Shown: positions 24,683-37,089, counted from the first letter of the stretch. The stretch is DNA of 64,000 bases from Lumnitzera littorea (GCA_024138015.1 JAMXBB010000003.1:79221644-79285643); one strand, 5' to 3'. Numbers and translations are program-made. The notes: a model not told the origin generated them from the letters alone.

Positions 24683-27600
24683 TCAGTCATCAATGGATGC
24701 TGATACCCTATATCTCTTCAAACTAGAAGACAGTCTCCATATCTGCTCTAGATGTTGAGTTAAAATACATTCTCTGCCAAGAATTACATTATTGTGATCA
24801 GCATTAGGAATAATGTTAACTTCAGCGTCTGGAATCATTCTTTTGATGCTGTAACTGCACTCTAAGGGGACAACTTGGTCCTTGTCACCATGAAAAATAC
24901 ATATCTTCACATTGGCTAGCCTTAAAGCTTCCAAATAGCCATCCACTAATTTTGCTCCTCCACATATCACATTATGCATAGTATGCCAAGCTGAATGATG
25001 GGTGTGCCTTGTCAAATCCACAACCATAAAATGGAGATCCCTGAAGACAAGATAAAACAATCAAAAGTTTGAAGAAGAACTTTAGTTTGATTTTCTACAC
25101 CTTTGGTTGATAGGCCTAAAAGGAAAAGGCATGATTTTTTAATTTTTACCTTTGCCAAGTTAGCAGCTTCAGCATTCTCTCCCATTTCTGATGGTTCTGA
25201 CAAATGAAAAAACAAACACATCGGCCTAAATGTTCATACCATGACATGAGTGATGAACCAAACAGCAATGGAGGCCACAGTTTCTTCTCAGCAAGTCTGT
25301 CCAGAGCTGTCAAACTTGCATCAGCCTTCAATGAAGTAAAGCAAGGCTGAAATGATAGGTACAAAAAGAAAATTGTAAGATGAACAACTAAGAGACTACT
25401 TGATGCAGCTGGTTGCAATATGGCGTATAATATAGAAAATGTGACACACACTCTTAGGACTTACCAGTGCAATCAAGGTGATTGATTTTACGCACTTTGA
25501 ATATTTTGCCCCTATGGCCAATGCAATTATACATCCCATGGAGTGTGCCACTAAATGGAAAGAATTTAACTGAAATTCATCAATCAAAGATTTCTGAATT
25601 GCACCAAGATGATCCGATATTGTGTACAAGCAGTCCCTTGGCTTTGGACTCTTTCCAAACCCCAAGAGGTCTACAGCAAATAACCGGTGATCAGTCATCA
25701 AGGTTTCCGATATGTTTGGAAACACAGTCTCTTTCCAAACCGATGATGAAGAGAGGAAGCCGTGAAGAAATATCACGTTTTCAGTTGTCTTCTGCTCTTG
25801 GAAAATCTCTACAAGAAATACAAGATAAATTAAAGATTCAAACAATACCCTAAACCACAATAATCATTTGACTAATAGTTAAGAGCATGGTACAAAGCAA
25901 AGTATATTTGCAGAAGTTCGATTTTACTACCTAGTGTGTGGACTGAAACTCTGATGTTAGTCATTTTTTCACTGAACTAAGGAAGCGAACAATATCCCAA
26001 TATCCCAAGATGCATATTTAGACCTTCTAAGCCACGCAATCCCTACAAAACCTTGCTTGTTAACATACATGGCCGCATTTTCATAGCATTCTCAAGAACA
26101 CTCCATTAGCAAGAACCAAGCTTCCACAACTCCTTACTAGAAGCTCAACCTTCGCTTTTAGATGCTTAAGTTTGACTATTGTTAAGGACTTGTGTCATAA
26201 GACTTGGTCGTTTTGCTAGCACTCTCAATTGCAAGGTTGACCAGCCTTGTTAAGCAGTCCTTTTACATGTTTTTTTGTTGTTGTTGTTTTTTTATAACCA
26301 CCTGTTCGTTCTGAGAAAAAAAAAAAGTTATTGATTGGAGGGAAAACCAAATCAAAGAGAACACAGAATTGCCAAAATTGATGGCAGAGCAGCTTCCTTA
26401 CATTCATTTACAAGCAGGGTAATGCTCGTCGTAATCAGATCCTCTCTATTTTATTTCTTCTCGTTCTTGAGTTGGTACAAGATATGTACTTTTTGCCTTC
26501 CAATATGCAATCTACACCTAATTTTCACAAGAAATATATAACTGAAGTCACTGCATGAAATGTCCGTGGACTAGGCAGGGTGTAGAACGAGATTGCTGGT
26601 GAGATGTTTGCCAATCCTTCTTCATGAAGAAAGGAAAAAAAAAAAGGAAACAGTGCTTTCTGTTTATGTATCCAAGAAAATCTCTGATCGCCTACCAAGG
26701 AAAATTAACCCTAAACACTAAACTGCGCACAAAACTGGAAACCCCTCTGAAAGGAATAGATAAATATTTAATGTCCCTTTAAGGAATATGAATTGATGAT
26801 TGTCCTGCGCAAGGACCAAAAAACTTCAAAAGATGAAACTCAATACGGCAGGACAGTTAAAACCATCAAATCTTTGAGAGAGAAAAGTTGGGATTATTTG
26901 ACCCATTTTATAAATTGGTGATGGGATTATTTTCTCACCAATTAAACAGAAAATTTCCGTGCAAGGAGCCTAGTCATACTAAGGCTTGCCTTGTCTACAG
27001 GAAAATAATAACGAAAATCCCAGATATAAGTTAGTGCTTCGCGCGTATTTATCCATCTCATTCGTAAAAAGAATAACCACGGAAGCCGAATAAGCTTGCC
27101 AAGATAAAATATTAGCAACTGCGATCATGTTGATACTAACTCATCCTTATCTAATGCCATGTTGATATTAGCTCGATAATCATCAGATACAGTGTAATAT
27201 TATAAATATGGGTTTGCTTTTTTAGATTCATTACTTAACAAAATTGACTAAATTAATTCGAGTTTTGCTTGCACTGCTTTTAACTGAAACGTGGCAACAG
27301 CAAGTTTTAAAATATAACAGGACCAGAGGAACTCCATCCACGTCCATGCAACAGAACAAGCATATATGATGTTAACAATAATTACCAACCTCTGGATGGT
27401 TCCTTAACGACCACATGAAGCCGGTCTCCACCACCTCCACTCATCCAGTAAGTGCACGACTCACAACCGCAATCCGACCATCGGTTCTCACTCACTCTTC
27501 CTCCCTTCGTCTAGCTTCGATCACCCCATTTGTCAAGAAATCCAAGCCACCCCATGATTCCCATTTCTCTGAACGCATTTCTTCTCCCAAACAGAGTCTC

Positions 27601-27852
27601 TGAAACCTCATTCTCTCCATCTCTAGTTTCCTTACTCTTTCCCCCCTATAGTTCCTGTTGCTCTTCCTTGTTTACGCAATAACAACTTGGAGCCGTCCCT
27701 TCTAGAACCGAATCTAGGATTCTGTATACGACACACAAGACTGCGTCTAGGAAGTCCAGGAAGAGAAATACGACGAAGGTAATTGCGGAGAGGATCCATG
27801 TGGCAACTTTTCCGGCGCATTCTCCCAGAATAGTTGCGGGTGGAATTGAGAG
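24683..27852 (-). pseudogene. BODYGUARD-like alpha/beta-hydrolase gene, four exons, damaged first exon
   Basis: Exons (minus strand): 1, open from 27852 to 27390; 2, 25808-25465; 3, 25346-25150; 4, 25040-24683 with stop. All introns (27389-25809, 25464-25347, 25149-25041) are GT-AG and phases match, giving about 446 codons, close to the family. Exon 1 has a membrane segment (ILSAITFVVFLFLDFLDAVL), GRRNAFREMG and the family hallmark NRWSDCGCESC. Exons 2-4 carry VIFLHGF, the nucleophile elbow VAHSMGC, FHGDKD with the acid Asp, and NADHNN with the catalytic His. BODYGUARD proteins act in cuticle formation at the cell surface. Exon 1 has no ATG (in-frame TAA at 27855-27853, ATT at 27831) and TAGs at 27648-27646 and 27513-27511, while exons 2-4 are intact. 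Confidence 0.85.
25931..25964 (-). other. Candidate alternative first exon for the hydrolase
   Basis: Within intron 1, ATG at 25964-25962 opens MTNIRVSVHTL and ends CTAG followed by GTAGTA at 25930. Its phase-1 end joins exon 2 (25808) in frame, so a transcript starting here would encode the intact catalytic part without the membrane segment. A stop lies upstream in frame. The base at -3 of the ATG is A. This is inference from splice phase only; the motif could be chance. Confidence 0.35.
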
Positions 27853-27955
27853 TTAGGAGAGAGTAGGAATCTGATGCTGTGGCCGGTGTTGGTTTGTTGA
27901 CGTTGCGTTGGAGAAAGGGATGGCTCTTGCCAGGATAACGTATGCCCCCTCGCTG

Positions 27956-27961
27956 TTTATA
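27956..27961 (-). promoter_or_regulatory. Possible TATA box of the hydrolase gene
   Basis: The minus strand reads GATATAAACA about 100 bp upstream of the exon 1 open frame. Position and sequence fit a plant TATA box, but no transcript start is visible. Confidence 0.4.
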
Positions 27962-28431
27962 TCTTTGTATCTGCAGTTGTTTTTGTTGTTATTGTTTGTT
28001 TGTTTGTTTTTTTTTTTTCATACAAGATAGTTGCACTTGGAAATATAATATACAAATAATACCTTTAACTATTCCTCATGTGAGAAGAGAATATACTCTT
28101 AAAATGTCGCATAACCTGCAAAAATATGCACTTGCAAACCATTCCAAAATTATTTCTATTTATTGCCCTTTTTTTTCACGGATTTTAACATCGTTTAAAA
28201 GTTATTTACATACTTTAAAAGATTACAAGAAGGTAATATGATATTTGAAAATTTTTATATCAAAAGAAGATATATCCATATATGACTATTAAATATTAAT
28301 AGTTTAAGAAATAAATGTAATTACGACCGATTAAAAAAATAACATTAAACAAAGTGTTTCTATTATAAAAAATTATATTTATTTCAATAAATAAAGTCAT
28401 TCTTAAGCTATGTATTCTTATTCTTAGGGAC
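27962..28431. other. Short AT-rich stretch between the hydrolase gene and element C
   Basis: It contains a TTTG run and poly-T (about 27990-28018) and AT-rich DNA up to the broken 3' end of element C. No gene seen; the open frame at 27942-28241 has no domain. Confidence 0.5.
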
Positions 28432-29495
28432 AATTTGTTGCTCCTCTTACTCGAAAACCTTTCTTTACTTAGGTACCGCCACGCTAAGTCTCTTGGCTGA
28501 AAATGTTTCATCGTCTTACCCTTGGCCTTCTCTTGCATGCGTCTGGCGGCTTGGTCGATGTGTCGAGTGATTTTGTCGTAGATGTGCTGAAGGGATTGTG
28601 CTTTAGCACTTACGTTAGGGTCCTCTTGCGTAGGCACAGGAATAGGGGTGTAATCAGGGGGTAACTTGGAGTTAAAATCATAGACCACTTCGAAGGGAAT
28701 CTACTTAGTGGTATCGTACATTATTCGATTGTAAGCAAATTCGATCACTGGCAAGTAGACGTCTCAATCAGCCAAGTTCTTGCCCACTACAGTTCGGAGC
28801 AGTGATCTTAAAGTGCGATTAACCATCTCTATTTAGCTGTTAGTTTGGGGATGACAAGAAGTATTAAATAGTAGTTTGGTCCTCATCCGACGCGATAAGG
28901 TCCTCTAAAAATGGCTTAAGAACTTTGGATCTCTATCGGAGACTATACTGCTCGGCATACCGTGTAATCGTACAATCTCCTACAAGAAAAAAGCAGCAAC
29001 AACCGAAGCATTGTTAGTTTTAGAGTAGGGCATAAAGTGTGTCATCTTGCTGAATTTATCTACGATGACCATTACAGAGTCTTTGCCTTGGGTAATTTGT
29101 GGTAATATGAGAATAAAGTCAATGTTTAATTCAATCCAAGGTTTTATCAGGACAGGTAAAGGTATTGCTTTCCCTTGCTTGGCTCGACACTTAGCCTTTT
29201 TGCACACGGCATAGCTTTCAACAACTCAGTGTACATCTCGCTTCATTCTTAGCCAAAAGAATCGACCACTTAGCAATTCATTTGTTCTTTTCTCCCCAAA
29301 ATGTCTAGACAGTCCTTCATTATGTGCTTCCTTGACCAGCAGCTCCCTTAAGGAACAAGTTAGCATACATAATTTTCCATCTTCGAATAAGTAGTCATCT
29401 TCTACATGATACTCGTCCATTGTTCTTCTGTTGACGCATCGCGTAATTATGGGTCTAAAGTGTGGATCCTCAGAATATTGCTCTTTGATACTCAT
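28432..29495 (-). pseudogene. Integrase of element C (broken)
   Basis: 29226-29495 is the H2C2 domain (EAHNEGLSRHFGEKRTNELL). 28980-29207 starts the core with WIELNIDFILILP (first catalytic Asp) and IVDKFSKMTHFMPYSK. 28689-28980 carries SDRDPKF with the second Asp, a stop in CHPQTNS-stop-IE near the catalytic Glu, and FAYNRIMYDTT. 28432-28688 is the C-terminal part (MVYDFNSKLPPDYTPIP, HFQPRDL). Homology ends at about 28432. Confidence 0.87.
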
Positions 29496-30740
29496 AAATC
29501 GAAATAGTTTGGTCTATAGTTCATTTAGAAGCGCATGTCTTCTTGAAAGACCATCTGCAACTATATTGATCTTTCCGTATTTATATTTTATTATAAAATT
29601 GAATCCCTCAAGGAATTCGACCTATCTCACTTGCCACTTAGACAACCTCATCTACCTTTGGAGATGCCTCAGAGACTCAGGATTAGTATAGATGACAAAT
29701 TCTCTTGGCAAGAGGTAATGTTGCTATACTTGTAGTGCTTAGATCAGTGCTAAGAGTTTCTTGTCATACACAGAGTTATTTAACTAAGGCCTTTTGAGCT
29801 TCTCACTGTGGTAGGCAATTGGTCGACCTTCTTGCGTTAGGATAATGCTTATCCTAATGCCTAACGCATCACACTTTAGCTCGAATACTTTCTCAAAGTC
29901 AGGCAGAACCAATACAAGGGTGGAGGTCAACCTTTCCCTTATTTTGGTAAAACTCCTCTCTTCCTTTTCTCTCCATTAGAAGCCGACATTCTTCTTTGTC
30001 AGTTTAGTAAGCGGTGCAACGAGGGTGTTGAAATTCCTAATGAATCTTCTGTAAAATGAAGCTAATTCATGGAAACTTCTCATGGCGGTATAGTTAGTGG
30101 GAGTCAGCCACTCGACAATTGCTTGAATCTTCTTGTCATCCACTTGTAAGCCTCCTCTACTGACTACATAGCTTAAGAATACCACTTCCTCTTAACAAAA
30201 AGCAACATTTCTTTAGGTTGCCAAATAATCTCTCGGTACGAAGGATATTTAATACGGCTCAGAGATGCTCGTAGTGATTTAGCATGTTGGCACTATAGAT
30301 TAGGATGTTGTCAAAGTATACCACGACACACTTTCTTATTAGATGTCTTAGCATATGGTTCATTAGCCTCATGAAAGTGCTTGGGGCATTTGATAAGCCA
30401 AACGGTATGACCATCCACTCATAAAGTCCATGTCGAGTTTTAAATGCAGATTTCCACTTATCTCCTAGCCTCATGCAAATCTGATGGTAGTTAGACTTCA
30501 TATCAATCTTGCTAAAGATCTTGGCTCCACTTAGTTCATTACCTGTATTTGATTGTGATCTTATTCATAGCTCAGCTATTTACACACATCCGCTAGGTTC
30601 TATCCTTTTTCGACACTAGAAGCACCGGCACATCATAAGGGTTGAGACTTTCTTTGACATAACCTCTCTCCAGTAACTCATTGACTTAATATTGAAGCTC
30701 AAAAGTTTGTTTGGGACTCATTCGATGGGCTGGTTTATTC
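29496..30740 (-). pseudogene. Reverse transcriptase and RNase H of element C (broken)
   Basis: 30259-30501 encodes the RT palm (SNYHQICMRLGDKWKSAF, PFGLSNAPSTFMRLMNHMLR) with Y-F-D-N at 30318-30307 in place of Y-x-D-D. 29976-30185 is the connection (FHELASFYRRFIRNFNTLVAPL). 29496-29975 is RNase H with several stops. 30502-30740 is the N-terminal RT segment, including an expected Gln that reads TAA. Confidence 0.87.
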
Positions 30741-31019
30741 GATAGTACGGTACTAGGTAACAAGTTAATGCAGTGTTTTATGCCTCGAGTTAGGGGTAGC
30801 CCTTCGGGTAATTGTTCCGAGAACAGATTGGCATATTCATCTAACAGTGCTGTTATTTCCTAGGGTAGTTTACCCTACTCCTTCATTTCTAATAAGCGCC
30901 TAACTAACATGAGGGTCGGCTTGCCAGCGTTGACGACCTCTCGGAGCTCAGCTTTAATCATCATCAAAGTCTTCTTTGATTCATGAGCAAGTTTTTTCTA
31001 CAATTTATTAACTTCTCAC

Positions 31020-31608
31020 ATAGCATTGGGTTCAATGTAATATTTTAGCCATCCTTTCCGAATATGTATGTGTTCTTGTATCCATCATGGATAGCTCTTT
31101 TGTCAAGTAGCCATGGTTGGCTAAGCAACACATGTGACGTGCACATAGGCAGCACATCACAAAGAATCTTATTGAAGTAATTTGTAATTGTGATCAGCAG
31201 TAGTACTTGCCTTGTGACAAGCCGTGTGACATATAATGCTCTCTTATCACTTAGCCAATGCAACTTGTACGGCTTTAGGTGTGTAATGGTTGGTAACTTC
31301 AACTGTGTAACCATTTTGGCTAACGTCACATTAGTGCATCTTCTACTATCTACAATTAATGCTTGCACTTGGTCATTCACTTTATAGGTGGTATGAAACA
31401 AATTCTTCCTTTGCTCCTCTTCTCGTGAGGGTTCCAAGTTTATGGTGCATCGAATAACCAGGACTAACTGATTTAAGTCCTCAGCAAACACATCCTCTTC
31501 AATCAGTTCCTTCTCGGCATTTTCTTTCTTGATAGTGATCTCCTCCTCCTTGGGTTCCTTCTCTATACTTTCTACCTCCAATTTCATGATGTTTCCCTCG
31601 ATTACCAT
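31020..31608 (-). pseudogene. Protease region of element C
   Basis: 31045-31608 is open for 187 codons: an acidic linker, then VQALIVDSRRCTNV with the active-site D-S-G changed to D-S-R, followed by LKPYKLHWLSDKRAL and CDVLPMCTSHVLLSQPWLLD. It is the clearest protease-type frame here, yet the Gly-to-Arg change would disable it. Confidence 0.82.
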
Positions 31609-31613
31609 AGTTC

Positions 31614-32790
31614 TTCTGTTTGGGCACTAAGTGGCCATATGTCCGCAACCTTGGCACTTATTTCTACCCGATCATTGCCCGTTCTCATAAGTTCGGGTCG
31701 GCACTTCACCGTCAGGTTGGCCTTTCTACTTGACTCGGACTTTTACCTTTCAGCTTGGCTTGATACTTGACTAAACTCAATGACTTCCTTGTCCGGGTCG
31801 ATTAGTCGATTGGTCGGCATTCTGGTCGGTACTCGGCTTCTTCTCTGCCTCTCTAGTCGTTGGGCTATTTTAATGGCTTCATCCATTGTAATGAATCAAT
31901 GGGGCTCTACAATGTCTCGAATATCACCTTTTAATCTCGTGATGAACCTAGAGATTGTTTGCATTGGGGGCTCCTCTACTTCACATCGGATCACGAGCAT
32001 TTGGAATTCTTGAACATACTCATCAATTGTTTGGCCTCATTGCCTCAACTCCTAAAGCCAAGTGAAAGTATCTTGCAGGTAAGTTTCTAGTACAAATCTA
32101 TTTCTTAGTATTCTTTTCATTTTAGGCCAAGTATCAATCTTTCGGTAGCCTTCTCGCCTCCTCGTAGCTTGGAAATTCTTCTACCACATGGCGACATATC
32201 TAAAGAACTCAACAGTAGCAGTTTTCACTTTCTCATAATCTTTGTACTGATAATAGTAAAAAGCATGCTCCACTTTCTCTTCACACTCTAGATATTCATC
32301 AATATTCCCAGACCTATTAAAGCTCGGAATCTGAAGCTTTACATGGTCAGATGCTTTGGGAACTCGAGCTTGCTCTTCTTTAAAATACTCTTCCTCTTCC
32401 TCGTCCTCTTCCTCGTCCTCTTCATTTAGTTCCCTCAAGTCTATCTTTTGTCTTACTCATCCACCTACTCCTTCACCTCGAACTTGTTGAGTTGGGTTTT
32501 AACCTCTAACAGGTTGAGCAGCTTGTAGGGTGTTTTGCGCGGCCTTAGTCGGTTGGCTAGCTATTGCATGAATAACTTAGTCAGATTTACTAAGAGGTTA
32601 GCCTCCTCATTTAGTCTCTTATTAGTGCTCCTAGGGGTTCCTTGAGATTGTCGTCCATGGTAGATAACTTCATTATTATCATCTCCAGCACTAATGTTTA
32701 CACTTGGGTTAGTTATTTTCTTAACAGATTTAAAGCTCAAACTCTTTAAATAGGTGATATAGTAAACACTTCTACTAACTAGAAAAAGTA
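31614..32790 (-). pseudogene. Gag and zinc knuckle of element C (broken)
   Basis: 32181-32438 has an acidic run then KLQIPSFNRSGNIDEYLECEE-like gag core and FYYYQYKDYEKVKTA. The gag domain continues at 31790-32180 with stops. A zinc knuckle (KCQGCGHMAT-stop-CPN) lies near 31628-31660. Confidence 0.8.
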
Positions 32791-32904
32791 ACAGCTAATA
32801 AATATAGCAATCAAACGAATACAGTAACTTGCTTTGTTTCACACATACAAAACATAGTATAAATAGAACTTCAAACACAAACCACAACTCAAATAAAAAC
32901 CTTT

Positions 32905-32916
32905 GCTTTGATACCA
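32905..32916 (-). other. Primer-binding site of element C
   Basis: The complement reads TGGTATCAAAGC, three bases from the LTR edge at 32920. Confidence 0.85.
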
Positions 32917-33332
32917 AGATGATGTAAATCGTGACCAAGAATGAATAAGGCTGGTTGCTGAATGGGTTCAAGCTTATTGAAAGCTTGAAAAGGAAATGAT
33001 GGGGAATGTGCGAAAGGATAAATGTAAATAAAAAAGTAAGCAAAAACCTACGAATTGCCCTAATGGATATGATGCACCAATGGACTTTCGAAGACTCACT
33101 GCACAATTCAATATGACGCACGAATCGGTCCGGTGAGGTTACTCGCTATCTAGCCTTGCTTAAGGGTTAGGATAAGAGTGATGTTGAGAGTAAATAAGCA
33201 GTGTTTATGTAGAGAAGGAAATACTTAAGTGTATTAATGATAATCAAATTTGTTTGCGACTACAAATACAAGGGTATTTATACCTATAAGTTAGGGTAAC
33301 TTGCCCAAAAGGGAAAAGATAAAAAGGATATT

Positions 33333-36284
33333 TGTTACGCCCCGAAGTCGCAGAGTCGCAACAGTCCCGCCGTGCAAACCATTCTATGATAGTAACTGGC
33401 CTCACAGTGCCTACTATAGACATGATCTATACAAGGCGTCGACGACTCCTCGCTTTGAAGTAAACAGTCCGATTAACAATTAAACTACAATTATGATAAA
33501 TATTACAAATTTCTAATAAACATAAATTATTATAAGTAAGTCCATAGAGCTTCCTAGGAAGTTTTACATAATCACCACAGTTTACTAGTTTACATAATCA
33601 CCACAGTTTACTAGTTTACATAATAACTATCAATCTTTAATCTTTAACTACAAGGTCACTCTAGTTACACATTATACTAAGTAATTTGATCCTCACACCC
33701 CTGGTTTCAAAAAGACTAACCTCTAGGTAATTGTAGGGCGGCATAGTACTCGAAGTGTTCAGAAATCAGAACCTGCAAAAGGATCTATAAGGGTATGAGC
33801 AACTATAGCTCAGTAAGTTGAATTGGAGACTCATGAATGCATACAAGCACAAACAGGGTTATCAAATAATTATTTTCATGCAATGCAACAATCAAGTGTC
33901 ATCGCACAACATAGTCCAGTCCGTTGTGAAATCAGAGAATTTTCACCCACTCCAATCCGAGTTGAGGAGTTTCCATGTTATGCAGCAGCTCACAACCAAA
34001 CCCAGGCTTGTGCAATAGAGACCTCGCTCCTCCCACGACTACCTTCGAACCATTGACTTCACCCCCGCTGCGACCTCCTCTCCTGTCACTTAGTTCGACT
34101 GAGGATGAAGAAGGGACCATTTTGCAATCCTGTGCTATCCCTTTCGAAGGGGTCGGTATTTGGTTGGAGAATTCTATGATCCCTTAACGGGTTGCAATGC
34201 ATGACATTTTTGGTTATTAAGGTCGAATAAGATTAAATTCCGTTTAGGGTGTTCAAACAATTTCATACCAATTCAATCAGTCACAAAATCACTCACAATA
34301 CAAGTTTCAGCACGAATTCAGATACATCAACCACATGCATAAACTACTTACAATCACAAGCATATACAAGCCTAAGTCTCCGAGCACTACAAAACTAGTA
34401 CTCTATTACAATAAGTAATAACCTAACTTACTTGAAATTGTTCGATCGCTCAATTCCTTAATTGCAAGCTGATGTATCTCTAGGTGTCCTATAAGACAAA
34501 TAGGTCTTTTTAGTACTTATATTTTATGGATTCTTATTCTAATTCGTAATGTAACTCATTTTCCCCATGTATACCTATAACGTATTAATGATTCGTTGTA
34601 CTCTATTTCGGGGTTCGAATCCTAAACTAGATTCTAGTTTTAAATTCCTAAGTCTTAAATAGGCTCGAATCCCAGTGTGACATTAATCAAATTACGCTCG
34701 GGTATTCAAATATCCTATTGGGTCGTAATTTGGTATTTTAAACTATTTAGTACACGCTAACCCTAATTGAGGTATCGGATTTATTCCCGATGTGTGAAAA
34801 TCTTACATTTTGAGATATTTACTTAAAATTAAATGTTATTTCAGATTTATTATGTTTCTGATTTCTATTATAATATTACTTAAATAACCCTAATTTTTTT
34901 TAGATTTATTAATTTATAATTTCACATATTACTAATTTCTTATATTATTTACCTAATTTCTCTAATTAACCATACTTAATACTTTAAGGGCTAGGATTAG
35001 GGTTCCACTTCAGAGATTAACATCCCTAAATATCTAATTAATATCTAAATCAGTAATTAACATCTCAATTACCTAATTAACCCCAAATCACCCAATTTTT
35101 CCATCATTTTAGGGCTAAAAATTAACTTAAAAATTTCAAAAATTAATTTTAAAAAAATGGCTTCATAGCACTGTTCTACATCATATGAGCATCCTACAGA
35201 AAAAATTTAAGCTTCAAACTACACTCCTAAGCCTATTTATTTTCCGTTCTAATCATGCTCGGTTTTGAACAATTTGTTAAGGACCCTACATTTTCAGACA
35301 TAATTAAACTAAATCAATATTTTTCCCTAAATCTACATACAATAAAACCTCAGAATAACAAGTTTCATAATTTTCTGGGCAAAATAACTAATTTTACAAA
35401 ATTATTCAAAAATTGGGGTAAATAAAGGACTAACTGGTTCAAAGCTTTGTGGCCGTCCAAACCCAGTCCAAGGTTGTCGACCGGCCCAAACGGTGGGTTT
35501 AGTGTAGGGTGGTGGTGGTGGTGGTTCGGTCCTAGGTGGTAGTGAGTGGTGGGTTTGGTTCACTTGCCCAATCTGCACAGTTTTCCTTTTTTTTTTTTAT
35601 TTTCTGGATTTTCTCTCGATTTTTTCAGTGTTCCTATTTTTCCCAAATGCTAAACTGTCCAAATGACTTCTGTAAATTTTTCCCCTATTTATAGACATTT
35701 GTTGTAATTAATATGCATTAATTTGATAAGACTTTGCCCATTTTCCTTGATTTTTGGCTTTTAGGTTGTCTAATTTTTATTGGCTGATTTTTCTTTTGCA
35801 GATTTGGACCTGCCACGACTTGATCTTAATTCATCTTATCTTCTTCTGATTTTTTCTGATTTTTCCATAATTAATTTATAATTTTCTTTAATTATTTACT
35901 TAGTTTTTGGCCAATTTAGGTAATTTCGCGTATTTTTATCTACACGTAAATACATGTGGGGTACACGTGAACATTCCTAATTATTATTTTGGTCATTCTA
36001 AAATTTTTAGTATACATATAATCTATCTTTAGTAATTTATTAGTTATTATATTACACTTTTCGCTTTTTCGGTAATTAGTACTTATTATGCTTAAAATTT
36101 GAAAATTTTATAGTTTCCTATTTTACTACTTATTTTCTTAAATTTAAATTTATGGGGTCATTTTTATTAATATTTCTCTCAATAGTTTATAATTTGGGTT
36201 TGATCGGATCCTTTAACTGATCGCCCTAAACTTTGGTTTCTAAGTTCAATCTTACGGTTACTTGGCTTAGCTTTAAGGCTTACA
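33333..36284 (-). mobile_element. Long solo LTR no. 2 (about 2.95 kb) inside the LTR of element C
   Basis: Forward ends are TGTTACGCCCCG and AAGGCTTACA, that is, minus-strand TGTAAGCC ... CGGGGCGTAACA. Flanks are ATATT (33328-33332) and GTATT (36285-36289), a target duplication with one change. No retrotransposon coding domain. CTATAAATAG on the minus strand near 35683 fits minus orientation. The open frames at 33818-34187 lie in it and are not genes. Same family type as 13647-16941 and 53754-56363. Confidence 0.75.
33571..33636. repeat. 26-bp direct repeat in long solo LTR no. 2
   Basis: TTTACATAATCACCACAG plus TTTACTAG occurs twice in a row and a third partial copy (TTTACATAAT) follows. 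Confidence 0.85.
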
Positions 36285-36694
36285 GTATTTCTTAGAGAAA
36301 TAACGTATAAGATATAAAAGAGTAAAAATGAACATTCAAGAAAAACAATCATTGGTGTAAGGGATTCTATACATGATTCTGTATATATGGCGATGCTGTA
36401 TTGCTGATGCCGTTGGAAGATACGGACAAAAAGTATGATCAGCTTGCTTGTTCGAGTAGGGGTGGCTTAGTTAGTCCAAAGTCTCTCTTTCGGCATCTCG
36501 ACAAAGCTGATGCCGAGTAAGTGATTGGCCATGCATGAGTGAGAATGAGGATTGGCCATTGTCTCGGCCTTCTGCTTCTTAGTACATTATTTGTGAGAAA
36601 TAAGCAGTCATTTAGCTTAGCATGTAGAACAAGTCAGCAAGGAGATATTCGACCTTAGCAGGAGTCGGCTAGAACGAGGGCAATTGTCTTATCA

Positions 36695-37089
36695 ATCCCT
36701 CTAATCCTCAAGCTCAGCTGTGGATTAATGGTCTAGTAGCTTGATTCCCATTAGAAGGTATATGCGAGTATAAAAAATTCCACAAATTGTGGAATAAAGA
36801 AGTTGGATGGGTATATGATAGTCAAACACAAACTACAGATAATTAAGCTCCCCCCTCCAATAGACCAAGTTCAGTTGCCAAAAGGTATAAGAATAAGAGT
36901 TAACATATATGATAAATATCCACTTCGCATGATAGATTAAGAAAGTAAAAATCATGTAACATATTTTAAGATCAAAAGCTCATAACACAAATTAACATTC
37001 GATATAAGGTAAATTTATATATTTTTAAAGAATATATGTACATAATAGATCTTTATTTATATCTGTACAAATAATCACAATAATTCGCA
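36695..37089. other. Junction DNA between element C and the MULE-PMD unit
   Basis: AT-rich with no coding signal. It holds the palindrome TTCCACAAATTGTGGAA at 36777-36794 within a longer block also found at about 45745. Confidence 0.5.

Larger units (their letters stand above)
28432..36694 (-). mobile_element. Ty3/gypsy retrotransposon C, 3'-truncated, with interrupted 5' LTR
   Basis: Minus-strand order: 5' LTR (36694-32920, split by a long solo LTR), primer site (32916-32905), gag (about 32790-31614), protease, RT, RNase H, integrase. Integrase homology stops at about 28432 after KERFSSKRSNKL and no 3' LTR follows, so the 3' end was lost. It is the same family as B and as the LTR at 3357-7720: the rejoined LTR is about 818 bp, as in B. 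Stops and altered active sites mark it as dead, though it keeps the longest clean stretches of the three (31045-31608). Confidence 0.88.
32920..36694 (-). repeat. 5' LTR of element C, split by long solo LTR no. 2
   Basis: Minus strand: starts TGATAAGACAATTGCCC at 36694 and ends TTTACATCA at 32920. Removing 33333-36289 leaves about 818 bp colinear with 41366-42186 and with 3357-3580 plus 7149-7720. A minus-strand TATAAATA lies at 33275-33282. Confidence 0.82.

Noticed and set aside
25482..25853. 123-codon plus-strand frame
   Set aside because: Antisense shadow of hydrolase exon 2.
25809..27389. A second gene inside hydrolase intron 1
   Set aside because: Frames such as 26225-26407 and 26335-26541 have no domain and contain poly-A/T; only the small candidate exon at 25931-25964 fits the splice phase.
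33571..33636. Short regular direct repeats as a CRISPR-like array
   Set aside because: Only two to three contiguous 26-bp copies without spacers, in plant retrotransposon DNA.
33818..34187. Four overlapping short frames on both strands
   Set aside because: Lie inside long solo LTR no. 2, with no homology recognised.
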